Shown: piece by piece, positions 10,515 through 24,257 of the stretch
Numbering within the stretch: position 1 is the first letter of the stretch
How the letters are laid out: the number at the start of each line of letters is the position of its first letter
Assembly: GCA_947646735.1 (NCBI GenBank)
Contig: CANTFK010000980.1
Location: 372,001-436,000 of the forward strand
DNA: 64,000 nt
Direction: 5' to 3'
Origin: Peronospora farinosa
Taxonomy: Eukaryota > Oomycota > Peronosporomycetes > Peronosporales > Peronosporaceae
Notes under the pieces: generated by a model
The model's database searches: none
Told to the model about the DNA's origin: nothing
Seen by the model: only the letters and a program-made list of their open reading frames with translations
Position numbers and translations under genes: made by a program

Positions 10515-13500
10515 TTAGTCTTCGATATCGTCATTGGTGCCGGACGAGATTGGAGTTACGGGCATAAAGTACCGGCGTATGGCGTCTTGAAATCGTTTTC
10601 CATAAAGACCTGGCTCAATGATTGTGGGAGAAGATTGTCCAGCAATCATACCGACAGACTTGCCAACACTCTCCACACGCTTTATTAAATCAAATTGACG
10701 TAGGTAGTCAACGATGCCAACAGTCATTTCCGACGGGCTCTCCATCTGGTCTCCAGTATCGTCATGTGGATAGCTTAGCCCCACAACCATCGAGTAGTCC
10801 ACGATGTTGATAGAGCAGAGAAATGCAGTATCATTCTTCACCGCTTTTAGTATCAAACGATGATCCTCTGCGAGTATGCCCAAAGGATGACCTTTGGTGA
10901 ACTCTAAGAAGTTACCATCAAGAAGAACACGGTTGCCATTTTGAAGAACTTCTGAGGTCGATTGTGGTCCAACAAATCGGTTCCGAGAACTTCCTTTGAG
11001 ATCATAGGTTCGTGTAAGCTGCTTTTGGTAGAACACGTTTTCCATGACGCAGATGTAGTGTACCATCTTCTGCCCAGTATCTTTTCGGATTGTGGTTGTC
11101 TGGTAGAGTCCAACGGTCTTTGACAATATGCTTGCCCGGCCGTCAAAGTAAATGCTTGCCATATATTTGAAGTACCCAGCAAGACAGCCCAGGAAGCTCT
11201 ACCAAACACGTAGCACCATCTAGTTAGCATTTGTTTATCCGGCCAATCTGATCAAGGTATACATACGCACCTGCATTTCAGTTGATGAAATGTGTTTAAC
11301 AACAAAGCGGTCATCTAACGTTCGGTAAAACGAGGCACCCGATTTACCACCATTTGCGTCCCAGCTTGCCACATGAGATATTGAAAACACGTATCTCTGA
11401 AGACTACCATAGAATAGTTCGCGCAAGACCTCAAACTAAGCACGAACATCAACGTTGTCAAGTCAGTTGTCACAGCAAACACACAGTTGATTTTGCTATG
11501 AACTTACCTGGAGCGGGAAGTACGCAACGGTTGATAGCTCCCAGCACGTGTTGGACAACATTGACGCTGATTTGCCTGAAAGGAGTGATAAGTGCAGCGG
11601 CATTCCACTGTCACAAATTTAAACGGCACGTTCAATGATGATTCGAGAGCGGCACGAGACCAGTTTGTGAACATCGCGCTTGCATCGTCCCGTTTTTGCT
11701 TTTGCAAACCAACTGACTCGACTGCTTCGTTATGAACACGTAGTTTCCATCCGTCCATCTCTTCTTCATACGAATCTGTCGATAAGGCGTAAGCAACGCT
11801 TGTAATTGGTTTTGCCTCGTCAACCAGGACCACTCGAGATTTTGAACGATGATGAAGACTCGGGTGGCCAGCAGTCAGTGCTTCAGGAAGGTCAATCGTG
11901 AAGTCATTTCCTGGTTCACTTCGTCCGAGAACGCGGTAAAGGTCCCACAAAGCTTCCTTCCATCCATTCCGCGGGCCCTACAAAAAAATAACACGACAGA
12001 AAATATGACAAAGATGGCCATGTCAACTATGAATACCAACTACGCACCTCTTTTCCATCTCCATTACTGTTGACAACGACAGGGAATGGTAATGATGGTC
12101 TCTTGAATAATTCAATGCTAGCAATAGTTGTTGAAGATGCCAGCACCTTTTCCATGCTCGACTCAGACTCAGAACTCAAAGCTCCATTACTTCGGTGTCG
12201 AGGCAGTTGTTCAGTATCTTTACTCCAGTCGGACTCTGTCACAATGATGCTTGGTGCGAGGGTTGATTCTTCTACGACCCGTGAAGATGTAATGGGCGAC
12301 AAAGAAATAGCAGGATGAAACTTAATGCCTCGAAGAGTAAAAGAGCTACTATTTGGAGATGGTGGAGCCGTATCCGTCGAAAGATGTTTCTTAATCAACT
12401 TGCGAAGGTGCAGCATGCAGGCAACCCATTTGCATGCTAGTAAGTACAAAGCACGCTGAGTAACATCACAAATTCTCAGCGCTTGAGTAATATCACAAAG
12501 TTCCAAACTGTCCACTGTTTTCTCACCAATTCGCGCCATTTGGTGGGAAAAAATGGCGTCACCGCTTTTTACCATTTTAGAAATGCACATGACTTCAAGG
12601 ATGATACGAGCGTGGTAACCCTTATCCGTACGTTCAAAAGCTTCCACTGCCTGATTGATTCCCTGGACTTTCTCCGTAAAAGTACTAATAAGTGACCTCA
12701 GGAGCCCTTTTAAGATTTCAAGACGAGCCGTAACTTCCTTCTTCAAAACCGCCTGCTCCATTTTGATACATAACTGACGATGGTCATTGCTGCGCTTCAA
12801 CTCTGAATGGCTAAGACGAAGCGAGACCTGCTTTGAGAAATCAAAGCGTGCCACGGACTTACCAATATTCAAGAAAAGCACGTGTGACTCCATCGAGACG
12901 TGCGTACACGTTGTGCTTGATGAATTCGGTAGCACAGATCGTTCTGCTTCCGAAAAGAGGACTTCCAAGAATCTGGCAAACGAGTACTTGTAAATGTACT
13001 TTTCCAACGGCATAAAAGGTGTAATCACACCATTACATCCACGACACCATCGCCAAAATATCACTGTAGGATATCCGTTCTCCACCGATATCACAGTTTC
13101 GTCATCATTCCCGGATGTATGAAGAACGGATTCTGGCGTCATTATCGCACGCATGTTGGTGTTTCTTTCGGAACGCATTGATAGTGAGAGCTCGCTCATC
13201 GAGCAGAACGATTTATCCGTGCCCCCAACGTCGCTCACATTACTTACTGACAACGATAACGGCTGTTTGTTTTGGTCCGGCAGTTCTTCGAATGAAATTG
13301 TTATCGTTCCCATCCGGCAACTAAACGAATGAACGTGATCTGCCATTAAATAGTTGCATTTGACACTCTACAAGAACGTATCAGCATAACAAATCACAAG
13401 TTACAGTCAGTCGCTCAAGCGTAAACGTATGAATATATCGCCAACACAATCACGTACTTGACATTTTAGGGAGAGGGCTGCCAATTCTTGGTTAAGAAAG

Positions 13501-16016
13501 TTGCCAAACGATACATCGTCATCCGAGCAGGCTGTAATGCGAAGATGCTTGGCTTCGACGCATTGATGGTAATGAGGGTTCGGAGATCCAGGATCACGAA
13601 CACGTAAAGTGGATGTTGTACACCAGGTAGTACGTTGCTCATCAGTAAGCGCTGCATTTTCGCTGAATGACATATCATTGTTCAAGTTAAGATCGGATAA
13701 AACGTGAGCCTCTAAAAGCAATTGATATGTCATCGATAGCACGGCTCGGGTCAGCTGCTTTAGTAGACGTAATGTCTGCTTTGATGGCCCAGTAATTAAC
13801 ACTGTGCAACCGTTTAGCGGATCACATCCGTCTAAGTACAGGTAAGTGTCCGTTCGCAAACGGCTTGGAACCGCAGGTGCTTTCAGGAACACACCTGCAG
13901 GTGCCTGCGATGATTTTTTTCGTTGGTAACAACCCCGGTTCCGGAACTACCGGGATCGACTTCACCGTGAATGAACGGCAGCTGCCGATGACTTGTGCAG
14001 GATCCGCTTTATCCACATGATCTACGGATGTTAAGACCTCAGCTCCAGTATGGCGAGCAATTCGGTGTAATAATTCACTCTTGACATTAAGCACGATCGA
14101 TATCCGGCGTTCACATAACAGCTCTTGAGCATGCCTTGACACAGTTTTTTCCACAAAAATCACATCGGGCTCTAATGCCGATATCTTTTCTACCAAAATG
14201 GCCATGTAATTTTTTCCTGCTCCATCAACGTGTCTAATGAGCTCATTCGCCCAATGCCGTTCGAGCGATCGTAGCTTATTCCACAAGCAAACAGCAAGAT
14301 ACGAGGGTTTTCGACTTGGCGCGCCATTTGCTTGTGGCTTAAGTGCTTGCGACACACAGTGCCAGCAAGCCATTTGAAACTGTAGCTCGGCTCCTTCTTG
14401 TTTGTCTGCACAGTCGCTCCGACTGCAATGCTTTTCACTTTCACGAGATGTGCGTAGTTGAAACCACTAATAGTGCGAAAATTCATACTGAAAAGCAAAT
14501 GTCCCGTCACAACAAATGCAATGTCTTCCAAGGTTTTCACCAAATAATCCAGACCAATGAATTCAGACTCTGGCAAACTATTCGCGACGGATGATGCAAA
14601 ATGCTGAATGCCGTCACGAATTTGCTTGTGAGCCCTTTGCTACATTGCAAACGTCAAGATAGTCATCAGCAATGGTTACTGTCATCAATTTTGCGCCTCC
14701 TTACCATATGTTTATCTAACGCGATGTCTCGCTGTGTGTAAAGGTTATTACCGTTACGGGTATTGATTTCCCTCGCCGTCTTTTCCGAAACAGTTGAGAC
14801 CTCGTTGTCAGCCGAAACATTCTTTACCCAATTGTGAAAAGCCAACACTTCTGTGTCCAGTCTACCATTTTCGATTGCACCCAGCAATTCTGCGCTAGAA
14901 TGTCGTATTCTAGTTCGTACTTGTGGGCGGAAATTCCGGCGAGTATCGACGCTATCAGATTCCTCACATAAATCGATAGGCTCGGTTGTAAGGCATGCTA
15001 CGTCCGTCAGTTGATCCAAGCCTGTAACATCACTTGTGTTCGAGTCGATAGGTGACAATGACAACATCGGTTCCTCGATCGGATCAGCCGATGGACCAAA
15101 TATAAGGGGCGATGGCTTTGTAGAGCCAACTTCCCCACTCAACCGGCGTGACAAACGGTCAAACCGACCAGACAAAGACTTTCTCGACGTCTCATTTCCA
15201 TCCAAACTTTCGCTCGAGTTAAGTCTTTGTTCGCTTTCATCTATCTTCTTCTTCCCACCAGCTGCGTCTGCAAATTGGAAGCAGAACTTACACACTCGAA
15301 CGATACCTGGAAACCTGTGAGGTGTACCATCAATAAAGTGGTTGCTGCACTCGTGACAAAAGATTTGCCCGCACAGTCGGCAATGGTGACGACGTCGGAA
15401 GAGAGAGAATGCTGCAGAGCAGTCATAGCATACCTGTGTAGACACAAGCGAGAAACCATCAAATCAAGTTCAAACATACCATAATAAGTAGCAGTTGTTA
15501 CTCTCAAACAGTCTCACCTTGCAGAGGTGGTCCGGCATCCAATACTGATTGCCAGTTGACATAGGAGGAGGACGTATCTTGACTGGAGACGCTAAGCAAT
15601 ACCAGATTACGTTTATAAGTTTGTCATGATAATAAACAAAACTGAATCGATTGCAATATACCAGCAACAGTTTGAGCATCGTCCCCATTCTCCGCATCAT
15701 CATTCGATGCCTTTTAACCCAATTGTGACCCCAAAAAAGCACCAAATATTGTGAATTATTGCTGCAGCAACTAATAACTTGCTGTCTTTACAGCAAGAGT
15801 ATCATCACCATATAAATCAAAGGCTCACCTGGAATGTAGAGGCCAAGAATCCGGGCATTGGGAACGTTGTCAAGCTAGAGAAGGACCAAATAGAATGGGA
15901 AGATTCGTTTTTACAGATAAATTCCAGGAGAAAACTCTCTAAACTTCGTACCGCGACGGATCTCGGTCTAGATGTTGGTGTGGCATTGACTGTACGTGTC
16001 GTTCTTCGTCTTCCAT
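10515..16016 (-). pseudogene. Fab1/PIKfyve-type FYVE lipid kinase with frameshifts (copy beta)
   Basis: Full-length gene by position, with start ATG at 16016-16014 and stop at 10515. Domain order: short N-terminus, FYVE finger (about 15250-15530), chaperonin-like Cpn60/TCP1 region (about 13450-14640), Fab1-specific cysteine region in the next exon (12027-13346), and a C-terminal PIP-kinase domain (10515-11400). The kinase domain shows DLKGS-type, VDYSM and YGKRF motifs. The family makes PI(3,5)P2 on late endosomes. Three single-base frame changes are seen against the copy at 54551: six instead of seven T at 14210-14215, seven instead of six T at 13914-13920, and one base missing near 11603. 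The kinase exon itself is open and has Cys where copy delta has a stop. Confidence 0.88.
14210..14215 (-). other. Frameshift site in Fab1-beta homopolymer
   Basis: A run of six T on the plus strand. Copies C and D have seven of the corresponding base. The shorter run shifts the frame in the chaperonin-like exon, ending a downstream reading at a nearby stop. Confidence 0.75.
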
Positions 16017-16167
16017 TTTGTATGACGACAGGAGAAGGAGATTAATGCATGCAGGGTCAGGACAATTCCTCTACTTGTAAATTTGGGAACTTCAATAACC
16101 ATATTTGGGTACGTTTTGTTTTAAAAAAGGACACTCCATTTTTTGATTTGGGTAATACACAACGACG
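16017..16167. promoter_or_regulatory. Shared divergent promoter region of Fab1 and COG2 (copy B)
   Basis: Equivalent to 1774-1924, with a few substitutions such as an A in the run before the pyrimidine-rich block. It separates the Fab1-beta start from the COG2-beta start by about 150 bases. Confidence 0.6.
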
Positions 16168-18133
16168 ATGGTGCTGGGCAAGTACTGCTTCGATGAGGAG
16201 GCTTTTTCTGTAGACGTTTTCGAAGTAGCGACCTTTTTAGAGGACTGTCGAGTACATAGCCCCATGGAGACGATTTGTCAGGATTTGAGACACTTCCAAA
16301 TGGCGCTAGAGAACCAGCTCGTGGCCATTATCAATGAAGATTACGCCGAGTTCCTGCAGCTCTCGTCTAAGCTCAAGGGTGTAGACGAGGCGGTTGCTAG
16401 CGTACATGCACCCATTTTGGCGGTTCTCAAGCGTGTAAGTGAAGTGCAAGAAGCTCTGGTACGTGGCTATTGTTATGGAGGAGGTGGAGAGCCGTGATAA
16501 TGTGACCCTTTTGCGTTTTCTTGAGTGCGTTCTGTAGAGCGCATTGCAAAACAAGATCCAGACGCAATTGCAGATTGCAAATGAGCTGCAACAACAGGAA
16601 AAGGACCTGCAGTCCAGTATTAAAATCTCTGAGAAATTGCTGCTGCTGGAAGATCTACTGGAGATTGGGTCACCCATTGAAGGTGATGACGAGGAGTCGA
16701 GCTTGGACAAAGACGGACCCACTGACTTCGATGAGGACAGTGACGATGATTTTGAGAACTTTGAACAAGTGAAGAAACGACTACATGCAACGAGCGATGC
16801 TGAAGGTTGCGCAAGATTGGAACGAGCAGCGCAGATTTTTGTGCAATTGGATCTAGAATTCTTGGACGGCATGCACGTTGCCACAATTCAGGTAATAGAC
16901 ATGCTGAAACGGATGGTTTGTTGCGTCATGAGTAACTCACTTTGAGCATGCGCTGTATAGAAAGAGGAGAAGCGTCTAGCGATCGTTGAAAAGACACTTC
17001 TTCGTCGCCTAGAGACGGAATTTGTGGCTGAAATTCTTCCCGATACGTATTACAACCGCGACCATGCGATTAGCGAGCTCACTTTGAGCTATTTGCTGAG
17101 AGCATATGTGCTACTTGACAAAAGCCATATTCCAGAAGAATTGATTGGTCGTCTGCTTGTTCAGCCATTTGCAGAGGAACATCTTATGCGTGGAAAGCTG
17201 GATGGCCGAGCTCGTGGTTCGTGCGAGGGCTTACCACAGATCTATGAGTCCATTTTGTACTTCATTACGAGCAAGTTTGCGGGCACACTTGCATTGTCTG
17301 TTTGTCAGGGCGAGAGTAACTGCTCAGTAGATATTCTCGGGAACGCAATTTGGAAGCCTTTGCAGGAGATTTTATCAACAAAATACGGCATCATTTTCCA
17401 GGCAGCTGACCCGGAACGCTTCCACCAAAGCTACACTATAAGCATGCGTTTTCTAGCTGATATCGAGGAGCGCTTCTGCAAAAGCGAGATCATGAAAAGT
17501 CGCTTCCGGTCTCATGAGAGTGTGGTGGAGTTCAAGGAAAAGTGGAACATCGACGTATACTTCCAGCTTCGAGCATCTCAAGTCGCTTCAAGTGTAGAAA
17601 AGTCTTTTGGGTTGAAACGTGAAGATTCGGCCTCGTTGGATTCACTATACGGCAGTGTGTCCATCATTGCTGACACATCGACATTAGGGTTCGAGAACTC
17701 AAAGTGTTTGTGGAAAGCACTTCAAGAGTGCTGGAGTGAGTGCATCTTCCTGGCACCTCTGCTTCCCAACTTCTGCAAACTTAGCATACAGCTTTTCGCG
17801 TACTATATTGGCATATGGAAGGAGCCGTTGCAGAATGCCGTCAGGGTACTTAACAGTGGAACCAAGGTAGATTTTAGTTCTGTGCCGCTTTATTGTTTGA
17901 GTACGGAAGGAGATCTATTGCTTGCTGGAAGCGACTTTCGCGTGCTTTACAAAAAGGTGAGATTGATGATGTGCGTTGTGGCCGATTACGGAATGATACA
18001 TGATAATTGATCTGTTGCTGATATGCCGCTCAGATTTCTCAAGATTTCTCAAGATCTCTTAGCAATTGTAAGGAATCACGTCGACGACTTCATAGACGAT
18101 AGCCAAGCCTTCGTGACCGAACTTTTGCAACAG
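16168..18133 (+). pseudogene. COG2: COG2, 3'-truncated but otherwise open (copy beta)
   Basis: Exons 1-4 can be followed without a frame break. Exon 1 starts at ATG 16168 and ends before GTACGTGG. Exon 2 ends with HVATIQ. Exon 3 begins with KEEKR and ends YKK before GTGAGA. Exon 4 begins IS at about 18034, contains a small internal duplication of ATTTCTCAAG, and ends at 18133 before GTATGC. The four 3' exons present in the copy at 51619 are missing, so about the last 175 residues are lost. Golgi-tether function is unlikely; a truncated transcript is possible. Confidence 0.88.
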
Positions 18134-18178
18134 GTATGCTTGCCGAATGCGCGTCTTCTCGCCGTCCGACCAGCATTT

Positions 18179-18502
18179 TCAATTTTTACTCCATATGTAC
18201 TTCAATAGCTGTGAGGCAGGTTCATAGTCGCCCGAGACCGATGAGGTTACAAGGTTGATAGCCGACGAAAACGAAATGCCCTTCATTGCCGTCTTAAACT
18301 CCTGCAACTCGTCATCAGCCCACCCCGACCAGAAGTCTCCCCAAACATCACGGATTGTTTCCGGGTTACCTGCGGGGCTAAAGGCCACCACCACATCGCG
18401 TGTTGACTCGACCTCGTAAGGAAAACTTTGTGAGTCAAAAGAACGATCAAAGATTTCTAAGTGCATTACGCAATCGTGGCAAAGCGGCAAAAAATGCGTC
18501 AA
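18179..18502 (-). pseudogene. Unrecognised coding-like fragment captured at the joint (copy B)
   Basis: Identical in predicted protein to the fragment at 3900-4223, with a 107-codon open frame on the strand opposite COG2. No family was recognised. It is probably a gene end brought in when the COG2 3' exons were replaced. Confidence 0.4.
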
Positions 18503-18843
18503 GTATGAGCAAACGAGTACCAGATTACTTCACATGCTCGGGGCTGGAACACTTACTGTAAGTAAGGAAGTTGGCGTCGCAAATGGAGGTGTTCATCTTT
18601 CGAGCTTACTGTCCCAGTTTGTGCTCGAAGACAAACTTGGACTATTAGGTGTTCAATTACAGGAGGACACATTGTACTGGACCATAGAGGTCAGCCGCGT
18701 CAGCATTATCTTATTGCTGCACGGAAGTGAAAGCTCAGATGAAGCACACAAGTACTGCACTTAGTGAAGAGCTGCTCAATTTTTTGGAACTGCAACTGCT
18801 GCGGAATATCGACGGCAGAGAGGACCAACCTATGTCCTCCAAG

Positions 18844-18903
18844 CGGAACATTTCTATGAGACGCCGTTCTGTATGTACAACGGCGCCTCATAGAGATGTT
18901 CCG
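18844..18903. repeat. 25-bp inverted repeat with a 10-bp loop (copy B)
   Basis: The arms 18844-18868 and 18879-18903 and the loop between them are identical to 4565-4624, including the same two mismatches. Confidence 0.85.
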
Positions 18904-19079
18904 TTGAAAATGGCGCGTGAAGGTGACGCAGGGTGCCCCAGAGTGCCATGTCCTTGTGGTGCGGTTGAAGTATTGGATGTGCTAGCGCGCTTGCTGTCTT
19001 CAATGATAGTTTCAAACTGACGATGTTGTACCGTACGTTCGCAGTCTCTGACTTTTATTCGCTGGTGTCGGTGGAGTAA

Positions 19080-21315
19080 TGAAAATAGCGAGAAAAACTA
19101 ACCGCAGGACCGCACGCAGTTTGACGAGTCAGAGAGCGCTGAAGCCATTGTCAGCCGCATCTAGAAACGCCACCAACAGAGTCGTAGACAGCACGATGGC
19201 GAAGAAGACAGTGGTGATGCGATTCAGAGCGAAGTGGCGCAGCATTCACTTCTTCCATTCATCCAGGATCCGCGCATGTGGGTGTTTAAGTGCAAGCCTG
19301 GTCGCGAGCAGCATCTTGTGGTGGCACTCATGAACAAGTTTGTTGAGTTTGCACGCCTTGGTGGACCTTTGATGGTCAAATCTGTGGTGGCCTCCAACTC
19401 AAAGGGCTTCATCTATGTGGAGGCGGAGCGCAAGCCGCACGCGAGAGATTGTCTGAATGGTTTGCGTGATGTACAGCAATGGTTGATGAAGCTGGTGCCT
19501 ATCCATGAAATGACGTCGATTTTGGATGTTCAAACGCGGAGAAAGCTGCTAGTCGCTAGCATTTGGGCGCGGATGAAGCGCGCGGGATTGTACAAGGGTG
19601 ATCTGTGCAACGTTATTGAGATCCTTGACAATGGGGCGTGTGGTGTGGTGAAATCGATTCCGCGGCTGGATTTAGTTGTTTTGTCTGGAGGGGAAGAACT
19701 CAAATAGGAAAAAAGTCCACCGCAAAAGTTTTTCCATACGAACATGGTTCCCAGAGCGGACGTCGCCCGTCGCCGGTATCCTTTCACGGGAGAGAGGATG
19801 GACACTTTTGGCAACGACTATTACCAATAGCCTTTCCTTATATAAGAGGTGAACATTGCTACCATGCTGACAACAGATGACGCAAACCCGACGCTGGATA
19901 TGATCAATCGTTTTTCGTCTGTTGCAGGAGAAGAGAGCGAACATAGTGCTGAATATATGCTGGCTTCTGTCGAGCTGATGATTGGAAAAATAAGGTCGAG
20001 CTCACTAAAGGTGATACGGTACGTGTGATTGAGGATGACCTGATCAACCTCACAGGTGTCGTGCTGAACACTAACACAGCCAACGACACCATCCGTGTCA
20101 TGCCGCTTCACAAAAAATTCAGAATACGATCTTGGACGTTCAGCTCAAACAGCTTATGAAGTACGTGATGGTTGGTGATCACATTAAGGTGATATTTGGC
20201 ATGTATCGGGTGAGACTGGCACGGTCGTAGCAGTGGATGATAGTGAAGGTGCTTCTGTTGCTGTTGTGCTCGTGATAGTATGGCTCGTGAAATTCAAGTG
20301 CGCGTTCGAGATTTGCAGGAGTCTGCCGAGATTTCTCAAGTATTGGATTCATACAAGGGTAAAGAGCCTTACGACCTTGTTGCTCTTGCACATGGTGACG
20401 TAGGCGTGATTACGAATGTCGGGTACGAAAGCTTTACAGTACTCTGTCCGAATGGTCAATCCAGGACTATCTCCGATCAGGAAGTGCAGCGTAAGATACA
20501 ATCTTCGCGCACAACAGCAGCACTGGACAAGAAGCACAATCACGTTAGTGCTGGCGAAATGGTTAATGTTGTGGAAGGAACGTTTTCAGACCACAGTGGA
20601 ACGGGGAAGCATATTTATCGGACATATCTTTTCGTTCACATAATCGCATCACGACTAACTCAAGTATCTTTGTGACACATGCGCGTGCTGTCAGGAAGTA
20701 AGGCGCGTTTGGATATGATTCGAATTTTACGGTGCCTCGAGCTAATGGGAATGGAACCAATGACTCCAGGCTTACACCTGGCTTGTCGGCGATGACCCCT
20801 GGTCTAAACCCTGTGACTCTAGGAATCAATACTCTGGAATACAACCACAATTCAATGACTCCTGGATTTGTGTGTAAACTTCCATGGGTCGTATGAACTC
20901 TGTTGCCACACACTGACATGATGGGAGGCAACAAATTTTCCGTCACGCCTGGCGTTAACCAGGATGCAAACGACATTGCGGGGGGACCTGCTAACGGAGA
21001 AGTAACATGGAAGATGGAGGACGTAGAGGTTGAAGTGATCGTTGGTAAATAGAATGGCAGTGTGGGCGCCATTACCAGTGGGAGTGGTAATACTTGCTCA
21101 CTCGGTGTAGATGGTCTCGTGATCACTGTGTCGTTAAACGATGTGCAGCCGGTGATGCCGGAAAAACAAGATACTGTGGTCATCTTGTCAGGCGATGAAG
21201 CAGGCACTAAGGGCTCGCTGCTCGGTCGAGAAGCTTTTGCGCACTCTCAATTCAAAGAGCAACGACTCTATCTATCTACACTGTTATTGTGCAAGTTGCT
21301 TACCGTGGGTAGGTA
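19080..21315 (+). pseudogene. SPT5: SPT5 transcription elongation factor relic (copy beta)
   Basis: Same order of SPT5 pieces and the same frame breaks as at 4801-7036: an NGN segment near 19276, KOW-type segments, TPG repeats near 20757-20880 and a last KOW near 21060-21240. Only a handful of substitutions separate the two copies. The shared stops show that it was already a pseudogene when duplicated. Confidence 0.85.
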
Positions 21316-21778
21316 AGTCTTGCTTGTGTGAACATTCATGGAGCGATACCAGTCACCGTTCACGATTCAATTGTCGTGTTTTGATGAGTTGAGGAGACAA
21401 AACCAATGACGACAAGCGTAACACTGCATCGATTTTCGTTGGACTTGCAATGCACGGCGAGAAGTAACCAAGTTATGGTCATTACGCAACAGCTACAAGA
21501 GGCAATGAAATCCCGACGACTAGTCATACTGTCATGCATGGTAAAATATATCGAGGGCAATTTTTTGGTATCACCATGTAAAAAGAGTGTAAGAGTGAGA
21601 TAAAACAACGAATCCAAAAGAAATATTAGACAGTTACAAGCCGCTAAATCTCTTTGGACAATCTGGGGATGCGATGAGTGCCACTGACGTAAGAAAAGTT
21701 GACATGCAAGAAGAGGTGCACAAAGTTGTTGTGCTTGCGACGCAATGCAGAGATTCGCAAGGCAATGGACTGGCTCAA
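21316..21778. other. Spacer between SPT5 relic and CRN (copy B)
   Basis: Nearly identical to 7037-7499. Only short interrupted frames are present; I see no gene. Confidence 0.5.
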
Positions 21779-24257
21779 TCAAGTTTTGCTAGCCACTCCT
21801 ACCGTCAAAGGCCCCGTTTCCATAACGATGACCAGCTTCTTTCGATCTTTTTCTTCCGCCGGCTGGACAACCCAATCGACACGGCCACTTCGGCAATTAA
21901 CCTTGACGCAGCCGACTTGTTTGTGGTCCCACTCGGTTTCAAAGCTTGCTAATTTCACGCAGAAAACCAATAAGATTGCCCACTTCTTCTTCCAAACTTT
22001 CTCTAGCCCATCAATGATCGTCTTCATCACATCAGAGCCCACATTGCTGTCCCGATACTTGCACTCACAGAAAAAAAGTGGCGGTCCAGTCGGATCCTCC
22101 ATGTTGCGTACGTAAATGTCACACCTTTCAACATTCTTAGCACGAACGAGATGACCGAAGTTACAGCCCTTGGCGCGAGTATCTAAGATACATTGCGGCC
22201 AACTAGCATTCGGTGGAGCCAAGAAAGGTATTTTCGAGTGAGACAAAGCTGCCAGATCAGCGTATTTGTCCAACAAATCGCTAGCAACAATCGTTTGCTT
22301 CGTATTACCAATGGTCATCGTCACTGGCCGTATTTTTTCGTCTTGACATTCGCTCAGCAACCCAGCGAAAAATTCATCAAAAGGAATTCCTTGCACTCCA
22401 TTTCGCCGTGATGCACAGAAAATCATATGAGCGACCATGTTCTCGTACGTCTTATAATCATTGCTGATCGCGTCGGTGTTTTCTCCTGACGTGAACCCGT
22501 GTCCTTTCAAGTACATGGAAAAGATGGCTAATGTTGAGTAGCCGATAGACATGTGACGATCATAGTAACCGGAGTAAGTCTTTCCACCCAATATCGCAAG
22601 ATAAAGCAGCATGTCCTCATTGATCTCCGGGAAGCGACTCAACGGTATCCACAACTTGCGATTAACCTGGAGTTGGCGATTTACTATATCCACTTCAGTT
22701 GCCTGAGGATCCACTAGGTTGGCGAAGTGTAGATGCATGCAGTGGACCCCAACAACAGGAGTAATTTTCCTTTTCTTTAGTGAAGATGGAGACGAGCCAT
22801 CACTGTCAACATTAGTGTACGATATCGCTATCAGCTGCGCATCCTTTCCGTTCTGTTCTTCCATAAATTGCTTTCCACTCTGTGTCTCCGAGCTTACGTA
22901 ATCAAATGCCACGTCCAGCAAATCGCAGAGTTCGATACCATTTGCAGAATTTTCTAATGCATATTGCGCCGCGCTGTCGGCGAAATATCGGGCAAAACGC
23001 CCGCGAGAATTGGCCACAATACTTTTCAAAACGGGATACTTAGCTTGGATGCGATTCCAAGCTGTTTCTTTATCAGCATCTGCAAACGGAATTGGTTGAT
23101 ATGGAGGGAATCGAGAGATAATCGTCATCCATGCATGCCTTCCATAATAGCTTCCACTTGACTGACCAACCAAATTGGTGATCTTAGCGTTCGTCCCCAT
23201 TACAACCACGACCAGGCCACACACACGAAAAACATTGCGTTGGAATGCCGCCAGGTTCTTCCCATTGCCACCAAAGTGCATGTTAGGCATCATTTCATCC
23301 AGCACAAAGAAAGGTAAGAACTTTCCTTCTTCTATCATCTTTTCGCGAAATGCGACGACTGTCTCACGATTGCACTTTTTTACGTACAATGATGTTTTCG
23401 TATGAAAACGTATCATTTTTCCTTGCTGATTTTGCTCTTTACTACTAAACTGCAGCAACGCACGAATGAATCCAAAGGTCCACAGACTCGCTGTATCGTA
23501 AAAATCTGAGCTGGAGTCCAGAATGTCCGTCTTTAAAATACTTTCCATTGGGTCATCCATGTTTGTCACTTTACGGAACGCTATTGACATTGACGAAAAA
23601 TTTCCATACAAGCTCTGACAAGATTTTCCAAGGGGAGTAGCAGGCCAGTAAAAATATGGGCGGCTACCTCCCAACGCAAACGCCAGCTGCGACTTCCCCA
23701 TGCCAGATGATCCTTCCACACAAATGAACGGCAGCGCTGACTTGTCGAAGAGGGTATAGAGTGCGTCGATTTTGTTTAAAATCTTCTGGCAATAGTCATT
23801 ACAATTGCGCTGGATCAGCTCCCCTCGTTGCTGGTAGTGCGTCAGCTCGTCCGTGTACTGAACAACGTTTATGGCCTCTTCGATGCGTAATTCGACATAA
23901 TCCCCCTGCCCCCACCACCAGCACGTGAATTTCTTTTGCTTTTGGTGTGCTTACGTTTTCAAGGAAAATGTCAGCAATCGAATCTTCCCCCTGCAGCTCT
24001 TGGTCCTTTTCCGTTAACTCTTCGAGAAGAGGAGTCATCATGCCCTCCTTAAGTTGCTTTACATCTTCCGTGGCAGAGGACAGCCAGGCGCCGTCCTTCT
24101 TCGTCGCGAAGAGACGCAGGTTACGCGCAGGAACTTGAATGTCTTCATTTTTTGCCTTGATATCTTCTTTTAAGAGAGCCACTGTCTTCCACTCTTCAAT
24201 AATGATAGAAATTGCGCTTCCGCCTATGCCAACAATCGCGCAGTTTAACAAAAGCAT
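21779..24257 (-). pseudogene. CRN (Crinkler) effector, split and mosaic (CRN-2)
   Basis: The start chosen is the ATG at 24257, giving MLLLNCAIVGI; an in-frame ATG lies at 24296. The first 35 or so residues match CRN-3, not CRN-1. The next part through LRLFATKK matches CRN-1, not CRN-3. The P-loop region (about 23280-23730) differs from both at many residues. The C-terminal PD-(D/E)xK-like part equals CRN-1. The same five-G run (plus strand C at 23902-23906) after HVLVV shifts the frame, as in CRN-1. The downstream part stays open to 21779 with P-loop, KKRK cluster and CECKY. The gene is a chimera in which the secretion and effector modules are out of frame. Confidence 0.85.

Larger units (their letters stand above)
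1..14242. repeat. Segmental duplication, direct copy A
   Basis: First visible copy of a block of about 14.24 kb that repeats head-to-tail. Position 1 corresponds to 14243 and to 28528. The order is Fab1 (minus), COG2 (plus), captured fragment, SPT5 relic (plus), CRN (minus), then the next Fab1. The phase of the repeat chosen here is arbitrary; the physical joint lies after COG2 exon 4 at 3854. The offset to copy B is 14243 at the start, 14279 after a degraded COG2 patch near 3090-3150, and 14285-14286 beyond the CRN. The window opens inside the block, so further copies may lie upstream. Confidence 0.95.
18134..19079. other. Duplication joint with captured gene fragments (copy B)
   Basis: Second copy of the joint described at 3855-4800, essentially identical over its length. 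It includes the minus-strand coding-like fragment and the hairpin. Because it repeats exactly, the rearrangement that truncated COG2 happened before the tandem duplication. Confidence 0.6.
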